A stretch of DNA of 29,151 nt, from assembly GCA_030639035.1 (NCBI GenBank), contig DAOWDM010000045.1:1-29151 (forward strand), given 5' to 3'. The stretch comes from Alphaproteobacteria bacterium. GTDB lineage: Bacteria > Pseudomonadota > Alphaproteobacteria > DAOWDM01. The notes below the pieces were generated by a model. The model did no database searches and had not been told where the DNA came from. It saw nothing but the letters and a program-made list of their open reading frames with translations. Made by a program: the position numbers and the translations under genes. Position 1 is the stretch's first letter. Every line of letters starts with the position of its first letter. Of the stretch, positions 8,089 through 15,624 are shown in pieces.

Positions 8089-8102
8089 GTCAAATTTTTG
8101 AC
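8089..8102. promoter_or_regulatory. Palindrome carrying divergent -35-like hexamers
   Basis: GTCAAA-TT-TTTGAC is a 14-bp inverted repeat midway between the divergent M16 pair and the HExxH gene. On the plus strand it supplies TTGACA (8098-8103). On the minus strand it supplies TTGACG (complement of 8088-8093), followed 18 bases on by CAAAAT. It could be an operator or overlapping promoters. The plus-strand TTGACA has no convincing -10; an alternative plus promoter is TTGAAG (8122-8127) with TAGATA (8144-8149). Confidence 0.3.
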
Positions 8103-8185
8103 AAAAAGCTTTATTTTTCTTTTGAAGTGCATTACTATCTTGTTAGATATGGCTTTAAATTAGACAAATATGGGAAATATTAATT

Positions 8186-9217
8186 ATGACTGCTTCTTTG
8201 AAAAACGCTTTTGATTTCGTTTCAGATAATGGTTTATATGAAGATGTCTCAGATTATGGTTTTTTTAGAGCAGAAGGAACTAAGGAAGAAAAAAAACGTA
8301 TAGAACAGATGGCTGCAACTCTTGCAAAAAGTCCAACAGGCAAAAAAACTCTGCAAGATATTTATAAATCTGGATATGCAATTAACTTTGTTTCTGGCAC
8401 AGATATTCTTGGTTTTTGTGATAAGAATAACAAAAGAATTACAATAAACGCTGCTTTTTCAAATGATAGCTGTATTGCAACAATTGCTCATGAAGCTCGT
8501 CATGCCATTCAGTTTGACAATGGTATAGATCCTAAAATTGCAATAAATAATGTTAAAACGTACCTTATGACTCTGCGTACAACAGAAGCTGATGCAGAAG
8601 CAAATGCAGGCATGACTGCGTGGGAATTAAAAGAGCATGGCATTACTAAGCCATGGGAGCATTTTACTAATGATTCTCCGTATGTTGCAAAAGCTATACA
8701 AGAATCTGTCAAGAAAAACGGTTTGGAAACAGCTTCTGCAAAAAAAGAAGCCCTTACAGAAGCATTCGAGGGCTGGCATAAAAACAAAATTCTTTCAGAA
8801 GAATACAATCAAACTTATGTAGATACATTAAATCTAAATGCAGAAAATGGTTTTGCTGGAGCATTTCAATTTGATAAAAACATTACTGGAAAAGAACTCG
8901 TTTCAATAATTTGTCAGAATAACGGAGATGTATATTATACAAAAGACCCTAAAAGAATAGAGTCAAAAGATTTGTTAAGCATTTCAAAAGCAACCAAAGA
9001 CGGTCTTGACAATATTATGAAAGCAAGAAAACAGTTCGGTCTTGAGCCTGATAAAAGTTTGGCTGAAATTTCAGTGTATTCAGATGCTCATAACGCTCCT
9101 GTTTACTCTAATTTTGAAGCAAAACAAGTTGAAGCACATGAAAAACTTGCTGCAAGAAAACAAGTTAAAACAAGAAATGCTATCAATAATGTTATGGGCA
9201 AAAAAAGAAGTCGTTAG
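8186..9217 (+). CDS. Putative HExxH metallopeptidase (DUF6782-like)
   Basis: A 343-residue protein without a signal peptide or membrane segment. The central motif TIAHEARHAIQFDNG gives a zincin HExxH (His102, Glu103, His106). About 28-32 residues later TEADAEANAGMTAWEL offers Glu134 or Glu138 as a third zinc ligand. This HExxH plus E-A-D-A arrangement matches my memory of DUF6782, a putative metallopeptidase domain. The N-terminal 95 residues include a glycine-poor helical part and NNKRITINAAFSND, a typical strand before the zinc helix. The C-terminal 200 residues are charged and helical and end in a basic tail (KTRNAINNVMGKKRSR). Substrate and location are unknown; a cytoplasmic protease or a secreted effector are both possible. 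It is transcribed alone and lies between bamF and the M16 pair. Confidence 0.72.
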   Translation: MTASLKNAFDFVSDNGLYEDVSDYGFFRAEGTKEEKKRIEQMAATLAKSPTGKKTLQDIYKSGYAINFVSGTDILGFCDKNNKRITINAAFSNDSCIATIAHEARHAIQFDNGIDPKIAINNVKTYLMTLRTTEADAEANAGMTAWELKEHGITKPWEHFTNDSPYVAKAIQESVKKNGLETASAKKEALTEAFEGWHKNKILSEEYNQTYVDTLNLNAENGFAGAFQFDKNITGKELVSIICQNNGDVYYTKDPKRIESKDLLSISKATKDGLDNIMKARKQFGLEPDKSLAEISVYSDAHNAPVYSNFEAKQVEAHEKLAARKQVKTRNAINNVMGKKRSR

Positions 9218-9246
9218 AGTCTATCTGTTCTTAATTGAATCGCTTT

Positions 9247-9356
9247 GTTGTCACTAAAGTCTCTTGCAAAGACAACGACAATAAAGTTTTTGCAGTTCAA
9301 CTTAAAACAAATAGAGTCTAAAGAAGACTAGATACCCGAAATTAAAATTTCGAGTA
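9247..9356. repeat. Intergenic inverted repeats upstream of repeat copy 2
   Basis: Two short palindromes occur after the metallopeptidase gene. GTTGTC (9247-9252) faces GACAAC (9271-9276). TACCCGAAATT (9333-9343) faces AATTTCGAGTA (9346-9356), 10 of 11 positions pairing around an AA loop. The second resembles the 'GATACCCGAAA...TTTCGGGTATGAC' dispersed palindromes of alphaproteobacteria. Either could act as a weak terminator or a repeat-family remnant. Confidence 0.5.
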
Positions 9357-9446
9357 TGACAATGGAAGAAAACTCGCAATAACAATGCTAAAAGGCTTTA
9401 ATCGCTCTAATTATGTCAAATAGCAACAGTTTCATATGACATAGCC
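9356..9446. repeat. Intergenic repeat module (copy 2)
   Basis: This module matches 1518-1599: a 17-nt identical block (9368-9384), a 25-nt identical block (9406-9430) and the shared right edge ACATAGCC (9439-9446). The two copies differ by a short insertion (GGCTTTAATCG-like) between the blocks. Both copies sit just past the 3' end of a minus-strand gene in the same orientation. I could not find the left terminal repeat seen in copy 1, so this copy looks truncated or rearranged. Confidence 0.65.
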
Positions 9447-9452
9447 ATAGTT

Positions 9453-10043
9453 TTAGAAAATGCCTTCAAGAAGTCCTTTTCTTTTTCGTTCTATTACTGG
9501 AGTTTCGCCTTCTGTAATGTCTTTGCTCAATGCCTGATTTTCCTGAAGTCGACGAGTTTCTTTTGCCGCATCTACAAGAACTTCTGTCGGATCTGATGGT
9601 TCTTGCCAAAACATTAGCTTGGTCGTAAAGTCCTCGCTTTCAATAATCAAAGCAGAGCTTTCATTATCAACTATTTCACGAACACCATCGTTAGCTTTAC
9701 TTGTACCAACTAATTTAAGAAAAGCACTGACTCCTGCACTACTTTGAGATTTTTCATCTTCTTCTGTACCAAAGCCATATGCATGCCGTTTTCCATATAC
9801 TGAACTTGTTGAAAGAAGAGATCTTTTTGCAATTTTGCTTGAATCTCCGTCTTGAGGTCTTTTTGCTCCAAGACGTGGTGGACGCAAATCAAAATTCGGA
9901 GGAATATCCAACGGAGCACGAGACATAACCGTAAATTCATCAGGAGATGTGCGGTTAAGTCCTAAAGACTGCTTAACATTACTGCATGCAGATGTTAACA
10001 AAAGCATCATGCAAATAATTAAGAAATTTTGTTTATTTATCAT
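9453..10043 (-). CDS. bamF: BamF lipoprotein (DUF3035), outer-membrane assembly
   Basis: A 196-residue lipoprotein. The signal peptide ends at a T-S-A-Cys20 lipobox (MMLLLTSACSN). The mature part begins with the family hallmark SPDEFTVMSRAPLDIPPNFDLRPP, shared with the conserved segment of BamC. DUF3035 proteins are described in alphaproteobacteria as the BamF subunit of the beta-barrel assembly machine at the inner face of the outer membrane. The middle is low-complexity, and the C-terminus includes a Trp-Gln-Glu-Pro segment (LMFWQEPSDPTEVLVDAAKE). It overlaps lspA by 4 bp, so the lipoprotein is made together with the signal peptidase that matures lipoproteins. It is the last gene of the ribF-lspA-bamF unit. 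Confidence 0.85.
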   Translation of the reverse strand: MINKQNFLIICMMLLLTSACSNVKQSLGLNRTSPDEFTVMSRAPLDIPPNFDLRPPRLGAKRPQDGDSSKIAKRSLLSTSSVYGKRHAYGFGTEEDEKSQSSAGVSAFLKLVGTSKANDGVREIVDNESSALIIESEDFTTKLMFWQEPSDPTEVLVDAAKETRRLQENQALSKDITEGETPVIERKRKGLLEGIF

Positions 10044-10516
10044 TCTGTCTCTACTTTAGAATTATACCATACAAATAAAGCATGAAGTATTATCATGCCA
10101 GCCCCAATGGAAACACAGCTATCAGCAACATTAAAAGCTGGCCAGTGATAACTTCCAACATAAAAATCAAGAAAATCATAAACAGCTCCAAAACGAATCC
10201 TATCTATAATATTTCCAACAGCTCCACCAATTATTAAGCCAAGAGCGACAACTGTCCAGCAATCTTTAACATCACGCAGCCATCTTATAAGACAACCTAC
10301 AATAATTAAAGCCAATGTAGAAAGTATTATTGGAGTTAATGGGTGGTTGCTACTGAACATTGAAAAGCTGATTCCTCTGTTCCACGCTGAAACAATATTG
10401 AAAAAAGGAGTTACCCTAATAACATGAGTCTGCTGCATAAGCACTTCAAAAACCAACCATTTGCTTATCTGGTCAAGCAAAGCTACCAATCCTGCCAGTA
10501 ATAAACCTAATTTCAT
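10040..10516 (-). CDS. lspA: Lipoprotein signal peptidase (signal peptidase II)
   Basis: A 158-residue inner-membrane aspartic protease that removes signal peptides from prolipoproteins before the lipidated Cys. Four hydrophobic segments lie at roughly 4-20, 62-80, 88-105 and 130-150. The family boxes are present: NRGISFSMF, GGAVGNIIDRIRFGAVYDFLDF with catalytic Asp114, and FNVADSCVSIG with catalytic Asp132. Its start overlaps the ribF stop by 4 bp and its stop overlaps the bamF start by 4 bp, indicating tight translational coupling. The common alphaproteobacterial neighbour ileS is not here. Confidence 0.97.
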   Translation of the reverse strand: MKLGLLLAGLVALLDQISKWLVFEVLMQQTHVIRVTPFFNIVSAWNRGISFSMFSSNHPLTPIILSTLALIIVGCLIRWLRDVKDCWTVVALGLIIGGAVGNIIDRIRFGAVYDFLDFYVGSYHWPAFNVADSCVSIGAGMIILHALFVWYNSKVETE

Positions 10517-11457
10517 TTTATTTTTCCAAGTATTTCTTTTGCGTTGATAATATCAATATCTATTTGTTTTTTCAAAGACACCATGCCAGAAAATTTTTCT
10601 TCCCTGCGTAAATACTCTATAAACCTTACACGTAAATGTTTATTATAAATATTTTCAGAGAAATTAAACAGGAAAACTTCTAAAAGCTCGCCTTTTCCTG
10701 AAACAGTTGGACGATTCCCAAAATTGGCAACTCCATCGAACCATTTGGCTTTATCTCCTTCATCAACAGCAGCCTGAACAGCATACACGCCTTTTTGAGG
10801 GTGCAAATATTCAGCAAGACTGATGTTTGCAGTAGGACAGCCCATTTCCCGCCCCCTTGCCTTTCCCTCTTCGACCTTGCCTTCAATTTCCCAATATCTG
10901 CCAAGAAAGCGTGCTGCATCGGCAAAACGGTTTTCTCTTATACAGCTTCTAACATTGGTAGAAGATAAAGCTTTGCCGTTTTCACAAAAAACAGGAGAAA
11001 CAGTAGTTACATCAAAGCCATAACTTTTGCCAAGCTGTTTCAGTAAAGCAACGTTACCGCTTCCGTCTTTGCCAAAAACATAATTCCAGCCTGTAATAAC
11101 ATGTTTTATTTCTAAGCCTTTGACCAAAATATCAATTACAAACTTTTCAGGGGACATATTTGCAAAATCAGCATCAAACTTTTGAATATACAAATCAGAA
11201 AAACCTATTTTTTCTATAATTCCAGCCTTGTTTCTGCATGTAGTTAATAGAAAGGAATCACCATCAGGAGCAAAAAAACTTCTTGGGTGAGGCTCAAAAG
11301 TCATCATGCACAATGACGAGCCAAGCTTGTCCGCAATGCTTTTTGCTTCCTCGAGAACTTTTTGATGTCCAAGGTGTATGCCATCAAAATTGCCAAGAGC
11401 TATTACCCCTATTTTGGCATCATTTGGCAAGTCTGAAATATAACGAAAGATGTGCAT
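10513..11457 (-). CDS. ribF: Bifunctional riboflavin kinase/FAD synthetase
   Basis: A 314-residue two-domain enzyme making FMN from riboflavin and then FAD. The N-terminal nucleotidyltransferase domain has ALGNFDGIHLGHQKVL (about 20-35), FEPHPRSFF (about 54-62) and GWNYVFGKDGSGN. The C-terminal kinase domain has GREMGCPTANISL (about 202-214), GVANFGNRPTV and the acidic EVFLFNF followed by LRVRFIEYLRREEKF. I chose the ATG at 11457 because the family begins only a few residues before this point. A longer reading to 11568 would add 37 hydrophobic residues unlike the family. There is no clear Shine-Dalgarno before this ATG. It is the first gene of the ribF-lspA-bamF unit. Confidence 0.95.
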   Translation of the reverse strand: MHIFRYISDLPNDAKIGVIALGNFDGIHLGHQKVLEEAKSIADKLGSSLCMMTFEPHPRSFFAPDGDSFLLTTCRNKAGIIEKIGFSDLYIQKFDADFANMSPEKFVIDILVKGLEIKHVITGWNYVFGKDGSGNVALLKQLGKSYGFDVTTVSPVFCENGKALSSTNVRSCIRENRFADAARFLGRYWEIEGKVEEGKARGREMGCPTANISLAEYLHPQKGVYAVQAAVDEGDKAKWFDGVANFGNRPTVSGKGELLEVFLFNFSENIYNKHLRVRFIEYLRREEKFSGMVSLKKQIDIDIINAKEILGKIK

Positions 11458-11593
11458 AAAAATGACTTTATTAAAAATTTCACAAAAAGGAAACACTATA
11501 AAAAAATTTAACGTGTATACTTTCTTCCATTGGGTGTTATGACAAGCAATAACAATCAATGATAACAAAGTACTAACAAAATGTTAAAAAATA

Positions 11594-11602
11594 TGTTATA
11601 TT
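11594..11602 (+). promoter_or_regulatory. Extended -10 promoter element
   Basis: TG-T-TATATT is an extended -10 box about 30 bases before the small gene at 11633. No good -35 hexamer sits at the usual distance, which extended -10 promoters tolerate. The ribosome site AGGGGG follows at 11621-11626. Confidence 0.4.
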
Positions 11603-11632
11603 ATAGATTAGGTTAAAGAAAGGGGGCTTAAA

Positions 11633-11803
11633 ATGCAGGAATCTTACCGAGAAGCAGATCGTTATACAGGCACATATGAGCCCAATTTAACTGAGCTTAT
11701 TAAAGATACTTCTACCCTTAAGATTATGAAAAGTGATAATGTTCAATTACAGGAACTTATGGCTGTCATATCTAAAGCCAAAAACAGGATTCTTAAAAAC
11801 TAA
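11633..11803 (+). CDS. Small 56-aa protein, unknown function
   Basis: This short reading frame encodes MQESYREADRYTGTYEP then NLTELIKDTSTLKIMKSDN and VQLQELMAVISKAKNRILKN. It is hydrophilic and predicted to be helical in its second half, with no signal peptide or membrane segment. AGGGGG at 11621-11626 sits 6 bases before the ATG, an extended -10 box lies upstream, and a strong terminator follows the stop by about 30 bases. All the expression signals of a real gene are therefore present. I do not recognise a named family. The pattern 'LI.D....IM.SD.V....LM..I..AK' looks like a conserved small-protein motif, possibly a short regulatory or adaptor helix hairpin. It stands alone between ribF (divergent) and the MlaC gene. 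Confidence 0.7.
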   Translation: MQESYREADRYTGTYEPNLTELIKDTSTLKIMKSDNVQLQELMAVISKAKNRILKN

Positions 11804-11833
11804 GTATCCATGATAATTTTAATGCAATTTTTT

Positions 11834-11869
11834 CAGTTCCTTGAAAACAGCTCAAGGAACTGTTTTTTT
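11834..11869 (+). terminator. Strong Rho-independent terminator
   Basis: CAGTTCCTTGA (11834-11844) and TCAAGGAACTG (11852-11862) make a perfect 11-bp stem with a 7-nt loop, followed by seven T residues (11863-11869). It ends the small gene at 11633-11803 and insulates it from the MlaC gene starting 33 bases later. Confidence 0.95.
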
Positions 11870-11902
11870 GAATAACAGCAATCTTTAAGGACTCTTAAAT
11901 CA

Positions 11903-12553
11903 ATGACACGCAGGTCTTTTATTAGAATTTTAATGTTTGCACTGTTGATTCTAACAACAGCAATAGCTCCTGCACAAGCTGTAAAAACATCATCTGACCT
12001 AACAGGCTTTGCCAAAGAAGCCTATAAATTCATTTCAATTACAGGAGACAAGGCTCTGATTGTCTTTACTATTGAGGACAAATCAGAACGCTATGCTGAA
12101 ATTGAAAAGCTGTTTGAAGATTCTTTTGACATCAATCATATAGCTCGATTTACAATCGGTCGTTTTTGGAAAAAAATGTCAAAATACGAACAACAGCAGT
12201 TTATGGAAGATTTTAAGCCTTATATTCTTGCTACCTATACATCTCAGCAATGGAAAACAGAAGGTCTAGACTTTACTGTTTTAGACTCTGTTCCTGTTAA
12301 TAGCAAAACTGTAAAAGTCGAAACAATAGTACAGGGAATGGAAGAGGAACAAAGCGTTTCTATTATTTTTCATGTAAAAAAAACAGAAAACGGCCTTAAA
12401 ATCATAGACGTCCTGCTAGAAGGAGTAAGTATCGGAATTACACAACGCAACAGCTTTGAAAGAATCTTAAACCGCAATGACGAAGATTTTGAAGCATTCC
12501 TGACAATTTTAGAAAATTACGCTTATGATTTTCAGGAAAGCATGGAAGAATAG
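11903..12553 (+). CDS. MlaC/Ttg2D-like periplasmic phospholipid-binding protein
   Basis: A 216-residue exported protein of the MlaC (tolC-toluene tolerance Ttg2) family. The signal peptide runs to about residue 26 (ending APAQA) and starts TRRSFIR, close to the twin-arginine consensus, so Tat export is likely. The mature part has the family features FDINHIARFTIGRFWKKMSKYEQQQFMEDFKPYIL, then LDSVPVNSKTVKVETIV and the late GLKIIDVLLEGVSIGITQRNSFERIL, where I/V-D-x-x-x-E-G-[IV]-S is diagnostic. MlaC carries phospholipids between the outer-membrane MlaA complex and the MlaFEDB transporter. No other mla gene is adjacent, so it stands alone here; it could also serve hopanoid transport (HpnM-like). 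AAGGA precedes the ATG. It converges with the prepilin peptidase gene, leaving 19 bases between stops. Confidence 0.85.
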   Translation: MTRRSFIRILMFALLILTTAIAPAQAVKTSSDLTGFAKEAYKFISITGDKALIVFTIEDKSERYAEIEKLFEDSFDINHIARFTIGRFWKKMSKYEQQQFMEDFKPYILATYTSQQWKTEGLDFTVLDSVPVNSKTVKVETIVQGMEEEQSVSIIFHVKKTENGLKIIDVLLEGVSIGITQRNSFERILNRNDEDFEAFLTILENYAYDFQESMEE

Positions 12554-12572
12554 CAACTGCAAGTATGTGTGT

Positions 12573-13313
12573 TCACTTTTGTATTAGTAATATTTCAGGA
12601 AAAATTAAGCACAAAAAAAGAGACAATATAAGAGCAGGAGCAAAGGGAAATTCATCACCTTTGCCTAGTTTTTTCCATAAAAGCCCTGTAACAACACCAA
12701 CGCACCCAGAAACAAACAAGAATATCCCCCATTGTTCAAGCGGAAGCAAAACGCCGACTATTCCTAGAAACCTGACATCTCCAAGCCCTAAACATTCTCT
12801 GTTTTTTATTTTTTGAAAACCGTATCGTAAAAGCATAGCAAAGCCTATTCCCGCACAGCCTCCTATTAAACTAGCAACAACATCTCCGCCAACTTGCCAG
12901 CGGTACAAAACTGCAAAAGGAAACAGTGATATAATAATATTTGTCGGCAACAAGCCTGTTTCAATATCTGCAACTACAAGAGTTATTAAAAATACAGTTA
13001 TCAAGCTCAGCAATATAGCGTGAACAGGGTTACTTATAACAAAAGCAATAACTATAAAAAGAATAACTGTAGCTAGTTCTATTATTGGATAACGAGCAGA
13101 AATTTTACACGAACAATAACGGCACTTTCCTTTTAGTATAAGCCATGAAAATACAGGAAACAGGTCTTTCCATGACAGAACATGCCCGCATACAGGACAG
13201 CATGATCGACCATTTGCTATGGATTTTCCTTTGGGAGAACGAAAAGAAAGTGCTGTAATAAAACTTCCACCAATAAGCCCAAATATGACAGCAAGCAAAA
13301 TACGAGTAAGCAT
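12573..13313 (-). CDS. Type IV prepilin peptidase / N-methyltransferase (A24)
   Basis: A 246-residue polytopic membrane aspartic protease that cleaves the leader of type IV prepilins or type II secretion pseudopilins and methylates the new N-terminus. The N-terminal methylase part has GGSFITALSFRSP and two zinc CxxC pairs (Cys39/Cys42 in CCPVCG; Cys64/Cys67 in CRYC). The catalytic aspartates are Asp116 in VVADIETGLLP and Asp179 in GLGDVRF. A final FPFAPAL box and about seven further hydrophobic segments complete the fold. It follows the ExeA-like ATPase by 6 bases, so it belongs to a pilus/secretion unit. No pilin gene is in this window; its substrates must be encoded elsewhere. PilD or GspO would be equivalent names. 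Confidence 0.94.
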   Translation of the reverse strand: MLTRILLAVIFGLIGGSFITALSFRSPKGKSIANGRSCCPVCGHVLSWKDLFPVFSWLILKGKCRYCSCKISARYPIIELATVILFIVIAFVISNPVHAILLSLITVFLITLVVADIETGLLPTNIIISLFPFAVLYRWQVGGDVVASLIGGCAGIGFAMLLRYGFQKIKNRECLGLGDVRFLGIVGVLLPLEQWGIFLFVSGCVGVVTGLLWKKLGKGDEFPFAPALILSLFLCLIFPEILLIQK

Positions 13314-13319
13314 CTGTTT

Positions 13320-14393
13320 TTATTTCTTTCTTAGAACAGGTAATGTTTCTATATCATCAATCGCTGCATATGCTGGAATTTCAAGCTCTTGAAATTTTTG
13401 AAGCTTTTTTGTTTTTTTTAACAAAGCAACAGGCTTTACAATTTCATTAGAAACTAAAGATTCTTCTTTCCAATAAGTAGCAGATTTGTTTTTCAACATA
13501 ACGCCAAAGCTCAAAGCTATTAAAAGCACACTAAGCATTTTGAACGTTCTTATAGTTTTTTTTCGGTAAAAAATCACTGATTTTGCAATGCCAGAAGTAT
13601 CATCTATAGCCTCTTCAACATGCTCTGCCTGTACAGTTGTTTTTTCTTCACTAAAGGCAATAAGCAAAGCTTTATCCGCCAGAATATTGATGACTCTTGG
13701 TATTCCCAATGAGCTTCTAGCAATAAGATTAGTCGCTTTGTCATCAAAAACAGGGTAGCTAATTCCTTTGTGCCTGCAACATTTGACACGATAATGTATG
13801 TAATCAGCAACTTCTTTATAAGCAAGTCGCCCTGTCTCGAAAGAAAAAACAATTCTTTGCTTCAACTGTTTCATATTTGACTGATTTATCAGGTCATCTA
13901 GCTCTCTTTGACCAAAGAGTATTATTTGAAGTAGCTTTTTTTGTTCTGTTTCAAGATTGGAAAGCAGTCTAATTGCTTCTAGTCCTTCAGCTCCCATTGC
14001 CTGAGCTTCATCTATAATAAGAACGACGTTGCGTCCTTTGGAATGTTCTTCAAGAATATGAGTATTAAGTGCTTGTAGCTTTTCTGTGCTAGAGTTCAAA
14101 GGCACGCCAAATTCTTGACATACGGTTGAAATAAGCTGTTCTTTATCAGACTGAGGAGCTGTTAAATATGCAATAGATTCTTTTGCAGCTATTTTACGCA
14201 AAAGTAAACGGCACATCATAGTTTTGCCTGTACCTATATCTCCGATTACCTTGAATATTCCTCCATTTCGGTTAATACCGAATTCAAGAGCCTTTATAAG
14301 CTTATTATGCTCGATTGAAGGGAAATAACAGTTGGTGTTTGGAGTAAGCGTAAAAGGGTATTCTTTAAGGGCAAAATGAGTAAGATACGGCAT
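13320..14393 (-). CDS. ExeA/MshM-type AAA ATPase with C-terminal membrane segment
   Basis: A 357-residue protein. The opening YLTHFALKEYPFTLTPNTNCYFPS and the EHNKLIKALEFGI element are typical of the ExeA/GspA/MshM family. Walker A is GDIGTGKT (51-58) and Walker B is NVVLIIDEAQ (122-131). A sensor-type region SFETGRLAYKEVADYIHYRVK and the GIPRVINILADKALLIA C-terminal lid follow. One membrane helix (MLSVLLIALSFGVML, near 285-300) is followed by a short, probably periplasmic tail with no recognisable peptidoglycan-binding domain. Family members help secretins or MSHA-like pili assemble through the cell wall. It starts 2 bases after the TPR gene, and prepilin peptidase follows at 6 bases. Confidence 0.88.
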   Translation of the reverse strand: MPYLTHFALKEYPFTLTPNTNCYFPSIEHNKLIKALEFGINRNGGIFKVIGDIGTGKTMMCRLLLRKIAAKESIAYLTAPQSDKEQLISTVCQEFGVPLNSSTEKLQALNTHILEEHSKGRNVVLIIDEAQAMGAEGLEAIRLLSNLETEQKKLLQIILFGQRELDDLINQSNMKQLKQRIVFSFETGRLAYKEVADYIHYRVKCCRHKGISYPVFDDKATNLIARSSLGIPRVINILADKALLIAFSEEKTTVQAEHVEEAIDDTSGIAKSVIFYRKKTIRTFKMLSVLLIALSFGVMLKNKSATYWKEESLVSNEIVKPVALLKKTKKLQKFQELEIPAYAAIDDIETLPVLRKK

Positions 14394-14395
14394 GA

Positions 14396-15484
14396 TTACT
14401 GCCCCTTTAGAAAATTAAGGCGATTGATAATATCGATGCGTGAAGCTGGAACAGAAGAATTTTTAGCCTGCATGCTGTTAAGAATTTTACTGTAACTTTT
14501 AATAGCAGAAATTTGCATTTCAGCACGGTCTTGCATAATAGCAAGATTATATAAATACGGCATATTCTTTGGAGTTATATCTACAGCTTTTTGAAAAAAA
14601 TAAACCGAATTTAAATATTCACCTTTATTAGCATAAATCATTCCTATTTGTGCATAAATAGGGCTAAAATCAGGTGCGGTTTTTTCCAGTTCTTTCAGTC
14701 TTTGCAAAGCAACATCAGGAGATTCCAGCCCGAGCAAAGCTAAAATATTAGTAACAGCTTCTCTATTTAACGGCTCGACTTTTAAAGCTTCTTCATAAGT
14801 ATTTCTGGCTTTGGAATAACGCTTGAGTTTATGTAAAGTAGCCCCTTTTCCCAATAAAGCCTGAATGTTTTCAGGTTCAATCTCAAGTGCTTTTTTATAA
14901 TTATCTAAAGCTATATTAAAAGAACCACGTATTAATGCAGAATAACCGTCAGCCACTAGCTCTTTGCTGTTTTTGGTAACAGTACGAACCTGAATTTCCA
15001 TCTTAACAGGGGGTTCTTCAGGCTTTTTAATTTCAGGGGTTGCTTTTTCTTCTTTGAATTCTTCTTCAAAGAAAGAAACGTCTTCTTCCTCAATAAGAGG
15101 TTCAGGAGCGTCCTCGGCTATTTTTTCTTCTGGTATATCTTTTGGAATTCTTGGTTTTTTACTAGGTTCAATCAAATCTTCTACCAAAAGCTCAACAGGT
15201 TCAGAATCAAGAACAATATTTTCTGGTTTTTCAATTTTAATCTTTTTTGCAGCCACAACAGGTTCAGGCTCAAGAAAAGAAAACAATCCTTTTTCAAAAG
15301 CAATAAAAACTGTCAAAGCAAAAAACACAAGGCTAAACGTTACCCCTGCAACAGAAGAACGTTTTTTTATTTCGTGATATGAAGATGGAGCATCTGCTGA
15401 GTCAGCCAAACTCAAAGGTTCATGAGCCGTATTTTGAGCGTTCGCTTCCTCTGCTTTAGTCAATGCTTTGTATAAAACACTCAT
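14396..15484 (-). CDS. Membrane-anchored TPR protein (MshN/GspB-like)
   Basis: A 362-residue protein in three parts: a short cytoplasmic N-terminus (MSVLYKALTKAEEAN), one membrane helix at about 47-70 (GVTFSLVFFALTVFIAFEKG), and a large external part. The external part starts with a long Pro/Glu/Lys-rich linker (about 75-185). Tandem tetratricopeptide repeats follow from about residue 193 to 345, including ALEIEPENIQALLGKGATLH, ALKVEPLNREAVTNILALL and AVDITPKNMPYLYNLAIMQD. This architecture and the adjacent ExeA/MshM-type ATPase match MshN or GspB-type partners that couple the ATPase to the cell envelope. Sequence homology outside the TPRs is weak, so the name is by context. It is the first gene of a three-gene unit and is divergent from the ATP synthase operon. 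Confidence 0.8.
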   Translation of the reverse strand: MSVLYKALTKAEEANAQNTAHEPLSLADSADAPSSYHEIKKRSSVAGVTFSLVFFALTVFIAFEKGLFSFLEPEPVVAAKKIKIEKPENIVLDSEPVELLVEDLIEPSKKPRIPKDIPEEKIAEDAPEPLIEEEDVSFFEEEFKEEKATPEIKKPEEPPVKMEIQVRTVTKNSKELVADGYSALIRGSFNIALDNYKKALEIEPENIQALLGKGATLHKLKRYSKARNTYEEALKVEPLNREAVTNILALLGLESPDVALQRLKELEKTAPDFSPIYAQIGMIYANKGEYLNSVYFFQKAVDITPKNMPYLYNLAIMQDRAEMQISAIKSYSKILNSMQAKNSSVPASRIDIINRLNFLKGQ

Positions 15485-15624
15485 CTATTTTTCATGTTCC
15501 ATGTATGAATTTTTAACCATCAGACAATAGCACTGATACATGCTTAATGGCACTGTTTTTTTATCAGCTTTACCTAGCTTGCTGTTATATTGCAAAATCC
15601 AGAAAAACAGATAAAGAAACACGC

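Noticed and set aside
8509..8808. A 99-codon minus-strand frame inside the metallopeptidase gene
   Set aside because: It is antisense to a motif-bearing protein and has no start signals, so it is most likely a shadow frame.
11458..11568. A 37-residue N-terminal extension of RibF
   Set aside because: RibF proteins start close to the MHIFRYISD segment, and the extension is hydrophobic and unlike the family; the total of 314 residues from the inner ATG is normal.
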